In this document: piece after piece, positions 35,821 to 49,341 of the stretch | How the letters are laid out: every line of letters starts with the position of its first letter | Position numbering within the stretch: the first letter of the stretch is position 1 | Assembly: GCF_000003855.2 (NCBI RefSeq) | Contig: NW_003101681.1 | Span: 2,053,893 to 2,117,892, forward strand | Direction of reading: 5' to 3' | From: Blastomyces gilchristii SLH14081 | Taxonomy: Eukaryota > Ascomycota > Eurotiomycetes > Onygenales > Ajellomycetaceae | Length of the DNA: 64,000 bases | The notes under the pieces: model-generated | Told to the model about the DNA's origin: nothing | What the model saw: the letters and a program-made list of their open reading frames with translations, nothing else | Database searches by the model: none | Made by a program: the position numbers and the translations under genes

Positions 35821-37897
35821 GATTCAAGATTTAGTGATAAGAGTATTCTGACAAGATAAATAAGTTTATTTAAGAATTATTCAGATAGATAAGATATCTA
35901 TAGAAGCTGAGATATAACTTTCATACTATAAATTCTAATAAGTCAGAATAACACAGTCTTTATTAAGAATCTAATTATAATAAAGATATTAATACTGTTA
36001 TTTATAAACTCTAGTCTATAAAGATAATAAGTTTCTACTGAGATGAACAGTCTGCAGTGTATATAAGAAAAGAAGAAATTATATTATTATTAAAGCTAAA
36101 AATAAAGAAAACTAAAAACAGAACTATAAACACAATTTAGAGATTAATGAAGAAAAAATAAAGAAAATTCATACTTATATTTTTAATACTTATAACACTT
36201 AATCTCTCTGTAACTATTAATTCTTCTCTTCAAAGAAGTAGAGAGTATCATGCCTATGATATAGATAATTATTATATTTAATATAAAGACTGTCAGAAAT
36301 GCACAAACTTTAAGAGAGCTGAATATCAGAGTATACATAGTTATAATAAAATCTTGAGAGCTGATTATCTGTGTATATAACTAGATATCTCTTATAAAGC
36401 TATATCTGCTCTCTCAGTTATGCTGAAGTATTTAGTCTGAAAATAATTGAGATGTAAAGAGAAAACTTATCTACTCAGATTAACTCTTATCACAAATTCA
36501 TAGCATTTATATTGTCTTGATTACTCAGATTTTACAGATATCTAAGAACTCATCTCTCATTAATAATAAGATTGTGAAAATGCACTGTAATGTGAGAATC
36601 ATTGATAGAGAATCTAGACATACTTATATATATTTAATTAAAAATTATATAAGTAGAGAGAGAATGATTATAGACTCACAGAACAGTAGAGAGCACTGAC
36701 AGTATTAAAAGCTTTATAGAAACTATCAGCTAGAATCTATAAGAAATTACTTATAAGAAGACTTATAGTAAAGAACAGAACTATACTACTAAGAGTCAGA
36801 GACTGATCTGAGATAGATACAGAATTAACTACTAATTTGAAAATTGAGTATAATAACAGAGCTGAAATGAGATAAAGATATTATTATAGATAATAATACT
36901 TCTATATCATCAGTTAGTAGAAAGCAATCAGAAATATTACAGAAACACTTATAAAAAGCTCAGTAATAGTCAGACATTGTTTATAAAGATATTAAAATTG
37001 AAAAAAAATTTATTCTTAAGAAGTTCTTGAATTAATATATAAATATTATTAGAAACACTCTCTCTCTATTATCTGAGTAAAAATACTTTATGAATAAATG
37101 AGAATATTCACAGTTTATGAAAATGAGAGCTGTTACAGAAAAAGAGAAAAGAAGATGAGATTTCATAGACAGATCTGAGATATTTATACTACTTTAGAGA
37201 GATTTATTTACACTATAAGTAATTCTGTGAAATAGTCAGATCACTTTAATAAATAAAGAATAATTATAAATCACAGATCTAAATCTTTCTATATAATTAT
37301 AAAAAGTAATTGTAAATTATAAATATCTTAATTCTATAATTCTACAGAGTTAATAAAAGAATGAAAAATTTCTTACAACTCTACAGTATTAAAGAATAAT
37401 AATTTATAAGAATAAGTAAAAGATTAATTTATAAATACTTCTCTTTAATAAGAATAATCTTATAGAAAGTAATTCATCTACAGAATAAATCTGTATAATA
37501 GTTATATAAGAATCTTATAAAAAAATCATTGAAAATTAACTGAAACTTTTCAGATTAAAAGATATGAAATAAATCTATATAATAATTATATAAGAATTTT
37601 ATAAAAATAATTAAGAGTTAACTGAAATTCTTCTATATAAAAGATATAAGATAAATCTGTATAATAGTTAGAGAAAGATCTGCAGATTATAAAGAATCTT
37701 ATAAAATAAGAAATTAAGTAACAGACTCTTTTCTCTTTATAATAATAAGAGATTTTTTCTCACTGAGATTTTTCCTCACTGAGATTTTTTTATAGATATA
37801 AAGAATTTTTAGTAAGTATTACTACAGTACTGAGTCTGATTTTATAAAATTACTTAGTAAAAGACTTCATAGATGAAGTCTTGAAGAGAAGAGAATA
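35821..37897 (+). other. gypsy-II post-pol region
   Basis: Counterpart of 3541-5269. It keeps a 60-codon sense frame at 36517-36699 that is alignable with 43886-43704 in gypsy-N. At 37485-37670 a unit of about 95 bp is present twice in tandem, whereas the other two copies have it once. Function unknown. Confidence 0.5.
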
Positions 37898-37998
37898 TAT
37901 AAGAAATTCTACTTCTTATAGATTCTTTATTTCTATTTCTATCTCTTATATAATTAATAGAGTTAGAAGCTCTTGACTATATATAACTATATAGACTG
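37898..37998 (+). repeat. gypsy-II 3' LTR, first part (continues 40239-40273 and 40788-40908)
   Basis: Begins TATAAG (TGTAAG with G-to-A) and ends at the 16-bp duplication of the chimera. Later parts end TTCTTACA at 40908. Confidence 0.85.
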
Positions 37999-40222
37999 GT
38001 CAGCGTGGCCCAGTTGATAAGACTGGTAATCAAGGCCGCACACATTAGAGATGTGTGGGTTCAAATCTCATCACTAGCATCTGTCACTTCTTACCCATGA
38101 AAGCCTTCATGTAATAGAGGCTGAGCCTAATTAGTAAGGCTTGATACAGGGTAGAACTCTCTACTGCAAGCCAAGTCACTAGTTAAGTGAGATTCTGCAA
38201 ACACTTATCAGAGTCAGTATAAGATGTCAATGTCTCACTATTCTACTGTGCACCTGTCAAGGTTCTAATAATATAGAGCCAAGTCTAATGTAGTAGTTAT
38301 ACACTACTTAAGTAAGTCTCTAACTAGAACTGTCATCAGAGCCTAGCTTTCTCTCAAATACAGAGAATGATTTTGAAAACCATCTGACTAGCAGGTCTAG
38401 ATGCATATCTAGACTCTAGACAGAGCACTCTGATAGGCTAGAGTCTGCAAGCTCACTGTCAAGCTCTAATACTGACAGAGAGAACTGCAGTTATCAAGCC
38501 TATAATTAGTCTCTAATACAGAGTGAGATCATGACAGCTAATTGATAGACCTATGAGCATCTAATAAGGCTGAGATCAGCAACCGGAAGCTTGGTGTGTA
38601 CATCATCAAGTGAGTGATAACAGTCACTAACTAATGTCTCTGAAAATTAGTGACTGGTCTGAGAGAATGAATACAGTGATCAGTTAATTATAGAGAATTA
38701 AATGTAATTAGCTTAAGATGCATTCTGCAGGTGACTAGCATCTGTAGTCAATTTTCTTCTTTAAATATTGAAAAAGTGAATCATGAGAAGTTATCTCTCT
38801 GAAGAGAAAAGCTTGAATCTCTTATAGACTTATAAATAAGTAAACTATTAAAAGAGAAAGAATATGAACAGCATTTAAAGAGAATTTCTATAATTAATAT
38901 AAAAGACTCTATTCTGATTTATTCAGATGACTCAAAAAATGAGAATCTGAATAGATTAGATACAGATATTACTTATACTGAAGATAATATTAATTTTATC
39001 TCAGATTTCTGAAATCTAGACTGTGAATCTGAAGTCTTTGATGCTGAACTATTTATAATAGTGAAAGCTTTCAAACTCATAGAAATAAAATCTTATAAAA
39101 GAGAAAATAGTTTGAAAGAGATATGAATATTCTCTGATAATCAAGCTACTTTAAAAAGACTTAAAAATAGTCAGATTTATAATGATTAAATAAATCTTGA
39201 ACTGATCTTAAACTCTGTTTTAAAAATTCAAAAGAGAAGAATATCAAAGCTAATAATTCATCTATACTAAGTTTCTGCTTATATGAATATTCATGACAAT
39301 GAATTGACTGATTCAGCTGTAAAAAAGAATGTAGAATTAAGCAGATCTATTCAAAAAATTATAATCTGATCTTTTATAAAGAGAAAAATAAAAGAATCTT
39401 ATTTAAATAAGTGAAATGAAAGCTGACAGAAATAAAAGAAGAGTATACATTATTCAAGATTTGAAATAAAATCTAAGTGAAAATCTTGTTTAATTAAATA
39501 TAAAAAGAAAATATTCTTATCTATAATACAGCTGAAACTAGAACATGACTATTTCAAATCTTATATACAAAGATTTGATAATAGATTTAACTTAATAGAA
39601 TGCTCATTCTGCAATACAAATGAGAATTCTGAGTATATTATAATACACTGTGTATTATACAATAGTCTCAGAGCTAGATTGAAAGAGAAGTATAATCTAA
39701 ATCAATTAAATATAAGATTCTTATTCTCAACTGAGACAGAAATTAAATACTTAATCGACTTTCTATCAGAAACTCAAGCAGCTATAAGAAAATAACTAAA
39801 TTCAGAATTATCTGAATATGAAGAGAAGGAAATTAATCAGATATAGTCCGTTAAAACAGCTATATACTATCTTTTAATAATTTATTTTGTTACAGTCTCT
39901 CTTTATTTTATCTTTTTCTTTCAATTTCTTTCTATCTATCTATTTAATATGTCTATCTTTAAGACTGTGTTCTTTTTCTCTTTTTCTTTGTCATGATATT
40001 GTCAAATGATTTCAAAGTATCAGAAGATGTTAAAACACTGCAATTTATAAACAGTTTTTATATTCTGAGCTGAAATTTTCTGATTTTGTATATCTGAAAT
40101 TAATGAATGTATAATAGTTAACTTTACAGATATAGGAAAAACTCTGAGAACTAAAAGTTCTCAGATAGATATTATAGTCTCTGACTGCATACATCTATAA
40201 TTGAAGAATAATAATAATAATA
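37999..40222 (+). mobile_element. Chimeric SINE-LINE retroposon
   Basis: 2224-bp insertion flanked by a perfect 16-bp duplication ataactatatagactg (37983-37998 and 40223-40238). The first about 740 bp are a tRNA-headed SINE (box A GTGGCCCAGTTGATAAGAC, box B GGGTTCAAATC) whose body is related to SINE-1. At about 38740 the sequence switches to the LINE at a point equal to 9820 in L1 and continues through RNase H to the 3' hairpin and (AAT)n tail. A single duplication around both parts shows they inserted together. Similar chimeras (Mg-MINE) are known in Magnaporthe. Confidence 0.9.
38743..39846 (+). pseudogene. LINE RNase H remnant within the chimera (L4)
   Basis: Collinear with L1 9820-10912 and contains the RNase H motif region and terminal Cys/His segment. 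TGA, TAA and TAG interrupt the frame. It lacks RT, so it cannot have mobilised itself. Confidence 0.85.
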
Positions 40223-40273
40223 ATAACTATATAGACTGAAGTTCATAAATACTATTTATAACTCAGCTTGAAT

Positions 40274-40779
40274 TAGACTGGCCGCTGAGATCATGAATTT
40301 CATGTTTAGTCTCATTTAGTCTGGTCTCATACATTTCTTGGCGTGAATCCCACTGAGACTGACCATTAAAAAAACATGTAAAGTGACTATATATCAGATC
40401 TTAAAATGAAATCATGACTTGAAAAAAATAAGAAAGTGATTTCATTTGATTCTATTTAGTCTCATTCTTGGCATAAAGTTACTATTTTTAGACATTTTAA
40501 GGTTTTTTTTAGACTATTTTTAATTTTTTAAAAAGTAATGCTTTTTGATAATACTTAAATGAGATTTAAAGTCATTTAAAGCAATAAAAATAATTTAAAT
40601 TGAGAAGTGGAAATCATGGTCTCATTTGGAAAATGTGACAAGAGTAGGCAGTAAGTCTCACTGAAACAGTATGAAACTACTATCTAATGTTAAAACTGTG
40701 TAATGAGATCAGTCAAATTGGTAATGAAACTATCAAAAAACCTGATTCTGATCTCAGACACGGTCACACGGTCAGTCTA
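40274..40779 (-). mobile_element. hAT-type MITE copy G
   Basis: 506-bp MITE in the gypsy-II LTR, TAGACTGGCC...GGTCAGTCTA, flanked by a perfect 8-bp duplication gcttgaat (40266-40273 and 40780-40787). The empty site is visible in the gypsy-I LTR near 15124. Confidence 0.93.
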
Positions 40780-40908
40780 GCTTGAATACTATTATACATT
40801 TAATCTCTATATTTTATCTTTCTATCATGAATACTTCAGTAGTTATCAGTACATATCATATCAAGCTGTAAACATCTGAATAATCATCTGTGAGCACTTA
40901 TTCTTACA

Positions 40909-41067
40909 TAGCTATATATATAGTTATTACATATGAGATCACGTGTAGGCGGAGCAGTCACTATGGCAACGCCACTGGGACGGACGCTACAGTTTTAATC
41001 TCAGCTAACTCATTTTTTGACTTGAGTCAGCTTACTAGTACTAGCACAGTCAGCTGATCTACATAAG
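40909..41067. other. Short spacer between gypsy-II and copia-2
   Basis: 159 bp of which about 40940-41000 is much less AT-rich (ACGTGTAGGCGGAGC and GGCAACGCCACTGGGACGG). It may be a remnant of the host sequence that received both elements. No coding or RNA signal recognised. Confidence 0.4.
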
Positions 41068-41179
41068 TGTTGATAATTACTACATCTACTCTAGTCACGT
41101 GTCACCCCAACCTATTCATTTAGTGTAACTCGCGTAGATAGATTACACACACATAACATAATAACATTATTCTTCAAGA
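41068..41179 (+). repeat. copia-2 5' LTR
   Basis: 112 bp, TGTTGATAATT...TTCTTCAAGA. Differs from the 3' LTR at about twelve sites, all transitions with T or A here. Contains CACGTG. Confidence 0.92.
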
Positions 41180-42352
41180 GATTATAAAGCTCTTTATAAG
41201 CAATGAATAACTGTAATAACATGCTAAATTAACATCTTCATACATCATTACAAGCGTGTCTAGATGATTTATTAAGTGATTGAACTCATGATTAATCTAA
41301 GATCTGAGAGAACATCTGACTTAACAAAAGAATACATGTCTTTAAGATGAAGAAATGAGAAAATATTAGAGTAGTAAATGCAAGATCACAGGTCACTGCT
41401 AATATTAATAATGAATTGAAAGACAGCTTCTGAGATGTTTAAGTCAGATAATATGATTATGAAAGAATGATCTGACAAGTTCAATGTATACAAAGACTCA
41501 GTTGAAGATATCAGTGAGATGTCAGATAATGCAGAGAGTTTAAGTAGCTGAAATGACAATAGCTCAGTAAGTAAGAAGACTTATATAAGACTAGAAATTG
41601 CAAGACTTCAGTATAAGATTGAGTGAATAAAGATCAGTAGAGGTGACTCTGTAGATGATAAGATGAAAACAGATCTGATAGAATATCTTCAATAAAAAGA
41701 GAAGACATCTGTTATAATAAAAGTTCTTGAAGAATTCAGAAGCTAAGTAAGACTTATCAAAAGACTAATAGTTCTCACTGAATTCATCAACTACTTAATG
41801 TGAAGAGAGAAAATTCTTTTGACTGTAGAGTAGTCTGAAACTGATGATATTCTTGAAGATAATGATCTTAGTGAGAATGCTACTATAAATATACAATATT
41901 TCTGAAAAGAACATAATCTTTGATTATACAATTACATGTGGTCTGCAATTACTCTGCAGATTAAGACTCATTTCACTATACTCAAGAAGTTCAAATTATC
42001 AGCTTATACTCTATAAACTATTATAGAGAATAACTTTTCTGAGAGATTTACTATATACAGAACTTGTTTATTTAAAGAGCTTATTAAAATAATCTTTAAA
42101 AGCAAAGAATCTGACAGAGCTTTCATTGAACATCTGATTATTATAAGAACTGATTATATTCATCTAGAATATAAGATTCCGGATGTCATGTTTTTTAACA
42201 GACTGCTTACAGAAGTTAACAGAGATTGAGCCTCATTCATAAGAAATTGAATGAATCAAATTGACAAAGATAATACTCAATTCTTAGAGAATGATTTTAT
42301 AAGCTTATACTGTGATATTCTTTTGCAGCTCTCTGCTGCAAATGAAGCAAAT
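41180..42352 (+). pseudogene. copia-2 gag, first part
   Basis: Leader and gag N-terminal region. The last part matches copia-1 gag (Ser-Ala-Ala-Asn-Glu-Ala-Asn) up to caaat, where gypsy-N inserted. Stops throughout. The continuation starts at 49600. Confidence 0.7.
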
Positions 42353-42610
42353 TGTAAGAATAAGTACTCACAGACGATTATTCAGGTGTTTGCAGCTTGG
42401 CGTGATATGTACTGTTAACTACTAGAAGTATTCACAGTAGAAAGATAAAATGTAGAGATTAAATGTATAATAGTATTCAAGCTGAGTTGTAAATAGTATT
42501 CATAAACTTCAGTCTATATAGTTGTGTGTAGTCAAGAGTCACTAGCTCTATTAATTATATAAGAGATAGAAATAGAGATAAAGAATCTGTGAGAAGTGAG
42601 ATTTCTTATA
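42353..42610 (-). repeat. gypsy-N 3' LTR
   Basis: 258 bp; more C-to-T/G-to-A changed than the 5' LTR (for example TTTCTTATA in place of TTTCTTACA). Confidence 0.93.
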
Positions 42611-44400
42611 TACTTCTTTCTCTCTAAGGCTTTGTCTGTGAAGCCTTTCACTGAGTGACTTTATAAAATCAGCTCAGTACTGTAATAATACTCACTAAAA
42701 ACTCTTCATATCTATAAAAAATCTCAGTGAGAAAAAATTTCTTGTTACTGTGAAGAGAAAAGAGTCTATTACTCAGTTTCTTATTCTATGAGATTCTTTA
42801 TAATCTACAGATTCTTCTCTAACTATTACACAGATTCATTTCACATCTTTTATACAGAAGAGTTTCAGTTGACTCTTAATTATTTTTATAAGATTCTTGT
42901 GTAATTATCACACAGATTCATCTTACAGATGAATCACTCTCTGTGAGATTATTCTTATTAAAGAGAAGTATTTATGAGTTAATCTTTTACTTATTCTTAT
43001 AAATCATTGTTCTTTAACACTGTAGAATTGTGAGAAATTTTTCATTCTTTCATTAACTCTATAGAATTGTAGAATCAAGATATCTGCAGTCTGTAATCAC
43101 TCTTTATAGTCATATAGAAAGATTCAGATCTGTAATTCATAATCACTCTTATTTATTAGAGTGATCTGACTGTTTCATGAAATCACTCACAGTATAAGTA
43201 AATCTCTCTAGAGTAGTATAAATATCTCAGATCTGTCTATGAAATCTCATCTTCTTTTTCCTTTTTCTATAACAGCTCTCATTCTCACAAACTGTAAGTA
43301 TTCTCATTTATTTATGAAGTGTTTTCACTCAGATAATAGAGAGAGAGTATTTCTGACAATGTCTGTATATTAATTCAAGAACTTTTCAAGAATAAAAAAT
43401 TTTTCAATTTTAATATCTTTATAACAATGTCTGACTGCTGCTGAGCTTCTTATAAGTGTTTTCATGACTTCTCTGATCACTTTTTATCAGCTGATGAAGC
43501 AGAGATGCTGCTGTTCATAACTGTATCTTCATCTCTTTCAGCCCTGTCACTGCACCTGATCTTCAGGCCAGCGGCTAACTCCCTGCCTTTCTCAGGCCAG
43601 TTTCTGGCTTCAAGCAGTGCAGTCTTCTTCTTTGCTGTAAGTCTTCTTATAAGTAATTTCTTACAGACTCTAGCTAACAGTTCTTACAAAGCTTCTGATG
43701 TTGTCAGTGTCTTCTGCAGCTCTGTAAGCCTATGATTATCTCTTTTCTATCTGCACAATCTCTGACCAGGTATATACAAATATGTCTAGATTCTCTATCA
43801 ATGATTCTCATACTGCAGCACATTTCTATAATTTCATTATCAATAAGAGATGAGTCTCTGAGTACCTGCAAAATCTGAGTAATCAAGGCAATGCAAATAC
43901 TATGAATTCATGACAGAAGTTAATCTGAGTAGATAAGCCTTCTCTTCATGTCTCAATTATTTCTGAGCTGAATACTTCAGCACAACTGAGAGAGTGAACA
44001 CAGCTTTATAAGAGATATCTAGTCACATGTACAGGCAGTCAGTTCTTAAGATTCTGCTACAACTGTGTGTGTTCTGATGTTCAGCTTCTCTGAAGTCTAT
44101 GCATTTCTGACAGTCTTCATATCAAATGCAATAATTATCTATACTGCAGGTATAATACTCTCTGCTTCTTTGAAGAGAAGAATTGATAGTTGTGAGAGAA
44201 TTAAGTGTCACAGATATTGAGAATATAAGTGTGAGTTTTCTTTATTTTTTCTTTATTAATCTCTAAATTGTGTTTGCAGCTCTGTTTATTTTCTGTTTTT
44301 TAGCTTTAATAAGAATATGATTTCTTCTTCTCTTATATACACTGCAGACTATTCATCTCAGTAGAAACTCATTATCTTATAGACTAGAATTCATAAATAA
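42611..44400 (-). other. gypsy-N post-pol region with a less mutated island
   Basis: Minus-strand counterpart of the region after the chromodomain. Around 43505-43720 the sequence is much less mutated, and the element-sense frame encodes a Lys/Arg/Glu-rich stretch (outline: LLARVCKKLL, then KKKTALLEARNW) that looks like coding sequence. A second frame is open at 43886-43704. The plus-strand open frame at 43505-43735 is antisense to this and is not called. Family unknown. Confidence 0.5.
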
Positions 44401-47400
44401 CAGTGTTAATATCTTTATTATAACTAGGTTCTTAGTGAAGATCATATTATTCTGACTTATCAGAATTTATAGTATAAAAGTCATATCTCAGCTTCTGCAG
44501 ATATCTTATCTGTCTGAATAATTCTCAAGTGAACTTATTTATCTTATCAGAATACTCTTGTCACTGAACCTTGAATCAGAGCTCATGATCTCACTTCTCT
44601 GAGTTAATAATTTCTTTAATCTGATATTCTCTTTCACTCTTTAGTACTTTATAAACAGAGTAATGAGTCACAGAGTTCTCTTCTGAGAATTTCTTATATT
44701 TATAAAGTAAAGAGATATGAAAAACATTGTATATCTGCAACTCAGATAACAGTTTCAATCTGTAAAACTATAAGCTAACTTTCTTCATAATCTTATAAGA
44801 CTCTGTCTGTAAGAGATTCAGCTTCTTACTAGATCTCTGTATGATAATATTTTCTAGACTTAGTCAGACTCTATTATCTTTCTTAAAACTCTTTATAATA
44901 TGCTTAAAGTCATAGTATCTCTTCTAATACTCTTGAGTCTTTCTCAAGAATTTATAGACTTTCTTCTGAATCTTCTGAATTCTCTCAGTCTGTTCACAGA
45001 TATTATCACACTCTATAGTGTACTCTTACAGATCTATTAAGATTATCTGTGAATGAGTCTCAGTGAGCATCTTAAAGAGGGTTTTACCTGTACTGATATG
45101 CTTTGAGTTATTGTATATAAACTCTGTAAGTGATAATTAATACACTCAGTTATTCTAATTATAATTGATAAAGCACTGCAGATACTGTTTCAATATACTT
45201 ATTAGATATTCTATCTGATTATCTGTCTGTTGATGAAAAGCTGTGCTTAGATCTCATGAGATCTTCAGTATAGTTATTAGGTTAGATCAGAACTCTTCTA
45301 TGAAGATTAATTCTCTATCTGAGATAATGTTCACAGACAATTCATACAACTGAATTATATTATAGATAAAGATATGAGTTAAATTCTTTGACTTCAAGTT
45401 CTTGCAGATGAGTATAAAGTGTGTTATCTTGATAAAGTAATTCACTATCATCAGTATACTATCAAAGCAGGCATTATATATATTCTTGCTTTCAGAGAGG
45501 CTTATAAGAGTATTTATTTCTAGCTATTCTCAAGGTTTCTACAGAATAAGTAGAGAAGTAAGTTCTTTATATAATCTGAACTATACTATCTATGAACTCT
45601 GATAAATAGTATAAGAATTCACTATCTTCTTTACAAGTTCTTGCATCTTCAGTCAGAAGTATTTTCTTATAAGCAACTCATGAGTTCTAGTATCTGTAAA
45701 ATGACTCACTAGAGAAGAGTTATGATGCCTTTTAATAAGTTCTATATATAGAAACTCATTTACAGGCATATAAATCTGACTCTCTCTTTATAAGAGATTA
45801 TTTAAGTCTCTTCAATTCTTTATTTCTGCAGAATTGATTCCTGTTATAAGCAGTTTCTGAATATACTGAGTATATTCATTCTTCAGTTACAGTTCAGATA
45901 ATCTGAATAGAAGATCTTATAAAAACTTATACTCTGTTTCTTCTTATATCAGATCTTCTACAGTGCTTCTCAAAGCCTGTAAACTCTTCAGATTATAGAT
46001 ACTCTCTTCAAGAATTCTCACAGAGATTCTCAGAGTATTGACTCTCAGTATTGTAGAGAGTAGTTATACAGGCTTCTTTTCTCTCTTCTCTCTCTTCTCT
46101 TATAGAAGATTGAGAGACTCTTCAGTCAATCTCTTTGTAACACTCAGTTTAAGTATCTTATAAAGCTTTTCTATCTTCTCTAGTCTCTCTATATCTGTCA
46201 TTCTGATCTTCTTAATATAGTCTGATCTGTAAGAGAGTTTATTCACTGAGTTCTTAGTTCTCTTAATATATTCTATCTTGAATCAGAACTCACTCAGTCT
46301 CTGAGCTCAGTAAACCTGCTACTGTAAGAGTTTCTTGATTGAAGTAAACTGTTGTAAGCTGTTATGATTAATTCTAACAGTAATCACTGTCATAAGATTC
46401 TCAAAGTAGTGATATCAGTGATGAAAGAATTTCACTATTATAAAAAGCTTCTGATTATAAATATTATAGTTGATCTTTACAGATTGTATCTTCTATAAGA
46501 AAAAGATTACTGAAACTCAGTTCTTATTTAACTGTAGTTATAAGACTATTTCTGAAATTATAAAGAAGAAGACATCTGTCTTCAATCTGATTAAGAGTAA
46601 GAGATCAAAGTGAAACAGTATCACTGTATTTATAAATATCTGTTTTAATCTTGTAAAGACTCTGTGAGCTTCTGAGATAAGAAAGTTCTCACAGTTCTCT
46701 CTTCTTAACAATCTTTTTATTCTCTATTTATAAGATAACTTCTTCTTATTTTCATTCTTCAGCATGTCTGTAAGAGTCAAGAAGATTCTCATAAATACAA
46801 AGATAAACTGTCTATAGAAATTCACAAAGCTCAGAAAGATCTGAATCTTATAAATACTAGTTAGCTTCAGCTATAATAGAATAGTCTTAATCTATGAAGA
46901 TTTTATCTGAATATCATCTGCAGTAATTATATATTCTAGGAAATTAATCTGATAGATACTGAAGTTGTACTTTGTAAGCTTAATATACAGTTCTGTCTTA
47001 TCTAAGATCTTCAACACACTTTATATATACTCAGTGTGTTCTTTCTTCTTCACAGAGTACATTATCACATTATTTAGATATATTATTATAAAGACATTCA
47101 GATATATATGAAGTATTTTATTAATGAAAGACTGAAATACTGCAGAGATATTAGTCAGATTAAAAGACATTATTAGATATTTAAATAATTTCAGTGTAGT
47201 TCTAAAGACAGTCTTTCATTCATTCTCAGATTATATTCACAGCTGTGTATATATATTGATTATATTCAGTTGTATAAATATAACAGCTCTTATAAGATGA
47301 TTAATTACATTCTCAATCAGAGACAGAAAGTAGTAGCTCTTTATTATCTTGAAGTTCAGATTATAATAGTCTACATATAATCTGAGATCTTCATTCTTCT

Positions 47401-49300
47401 TCTTTATAAATATCACAGAAGCTCTCACAGAGATCTATGAAGATCAGATAAAGTCATTCTTCAGATTCTTCTTTATATAGATCTGTAAGATCTCTGTTTT
47501 ATAATAAAAGAGCTTATAGATTGATTCTTAGAAGAGTTTCTATTCTTCTATTAAATCTATTATCAGATTCTTCTTACAGTGAGAGAGAAGCTTAGCTGTC
47601 TTTACTAAGCTGAATATCTCTGTAAGATCTCAGTATTTCTCTGATATCTGAAGCTCAGTTTTCATAACTGTGAGATTCTCAGATACTTATAAAGTTATTA
47701 TATAGATAAGCTTATCTTCTCTAATTAACTCTACAGTATTAACTGATTCTATCTCTATAAGTAAGTCTGTTAACACTGATTGAAAGTATAAACCTGACTT
47801 ATAGACAGCTATGTGTGAATTATGTCTTTAAAGTTATATAAGTCTCAAGTACATGTCATCTATAATATTCATGATAATCACAGTTTCTGTAAATCTTCTT
47901 CAGATTTCAGAGAGATCTTATAATTCAAAGATGACTTTTATAAGTCTCTCAGTTCTCAGATCTGAGTTCTCATACTCTGCTTATTATAAGAGCAGATTCT
48001 CAGTCTTCATCTTTCAGTCTATTTACTCTGTAAGCTTTAGAGACATTACAGTGATCTGAGATTCTGAGTTTATTAATACTTTTTATACTTGCAGAGTAGT
48101 AGTACTGCAGTGTAATCTCTTCTCATAAGTAAGTATTTTTATCAGAGAAGTAACAGATTCAGATATCAGCTTCAAAGCTCTTAAGAAGACTATTACTGAC
48201 TCTGTCTGTAACTTCTTAAATTTCTATTTTAATTTATTCAGACAGTTTGTATAAAGATATTCTAATTTAAAATAGATAAAGCAGAGTTTCTTTTTTTTAA
48301 TCTTTCTATTATATACTTTATTTATAGAAGCTTATAAGACTCTCTCTCTCTGCTTAACAGTCAGATACAAATCTCTCTATGTTTTATTATCTTTTTCTAA
48401 TAAATCTGTTCTCTGTTATTCTGACTCTTACAGAGCTGATTAATAATCTACTCTCTATAGATCTGTGACTCTCACAGTGATCTGTAAACAGTAAATAAGA
48501 GTTATCAGTTTCTTCAGAGTCAAGAACTTAGAGTCTTACTTAATGAGCTTGTTTTATATATCTTTATTCAGTCTCTTTATAAATATTATCATTCAGATCT
48601 TGTTTCAGAGCCCTGTTTTCACAGATCTCAATTCACATTATAATTTTATAAAATGCTGTGAGTAGTCTTTATCAGATTTCTCACCTCTTTTTCTAATATT
48701 GATGATTGTAATTCAGATATTCTCTATCTAGCTTATAAAGTTTTTTAACTTATTCTCTAGATAGATTTTGAAAATAAATCAGTGAGATCTCTTATAATCA
48801 TTTTCTAAATAGTTCAGCCAGTTCTTAACTTCAGTATAATAGAGATCTGTTATTATATAGATAACAGCTTCTTCATCTTTTATATCACACAGTCAGACTT
48901 GTGAATCAATTTCAAATACAAACTTGTAAAAGCTTTTATAGATTGTGATTTAATAAGTGATCTTAAGTGATTACAGCTTAAAAAAGTTTCTTTTCAGTTT
49001 ATAAGTATCTCTGAAGATCATGTCTAGAGACTCAGTTTAAGAATGTTTATAAATAGTAAGCATTTCTTATAGAAAAATAGCTTAATTCTGTAGAAGATAC
49101 TCAAGAATGTTCTTCACTAAGATTAATATATTTATAAGTTTAAAGAGTTTCTCTGTCATAGATGCAGAGAATGATATTCTGTAAGTAATTAATAAGTTCT
49201 CTGAGACTTCTTTTATAAGAGTTATTCATGATTCAGATGACTGCTTCTGAGTATCTATAGTAGAGTTCACAGAGATTGAAGTACATGAGTTTCTAGTTCT
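44400..49300 (-). pseudogene. gypsy-N gag-pol remnant
   Basis: Reading the minus strand: gag and protease region near 49300-47900, RT with an open stretch at 47428-47237 (VDYYNLN and SLIENVINHL, corresponding to VDYRxLN and PLI in intact chromoviruses; Pro now Ser), RNase H near 46900-46130, integrase near 46120-44700 and chromodomain near 44700-44560. Stops occur in every domain. Confidence 0.75.
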
Positions 49301-49341
49301 TTCAGTTATAATGAGTGATTGCTGACTGACTGAGCTTGAAA

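Larger units (their letters stand above)
32031..40908 (+). mobile_element. Ty3/gypsy element gypsy-II, 5' truncated
   Basis: Same family as gypsy-I and gypsy-N. Starts abruptly beside MITE F in the gag/protease region (equivalent to about 48370 in gypsy-N) and runs through RT, integrase, chromodomain, post-pol region and 3' LTR (37898-40908). The LTR is interrupted by a SINE-LINE chimera and MITE G; removing both leaves about 257 bp. This copy has more TA from CA/TG than gypsy-I, and so appears more heavily or longer mutated. Confidence 0.9.

Noticed and set aside
43505..43735. Plus-strand gene in the less mutated island
   Set aside because: It is antisense to gypsy-N, and the element-sense frame has a more protein-like composition that is shared with other copies.
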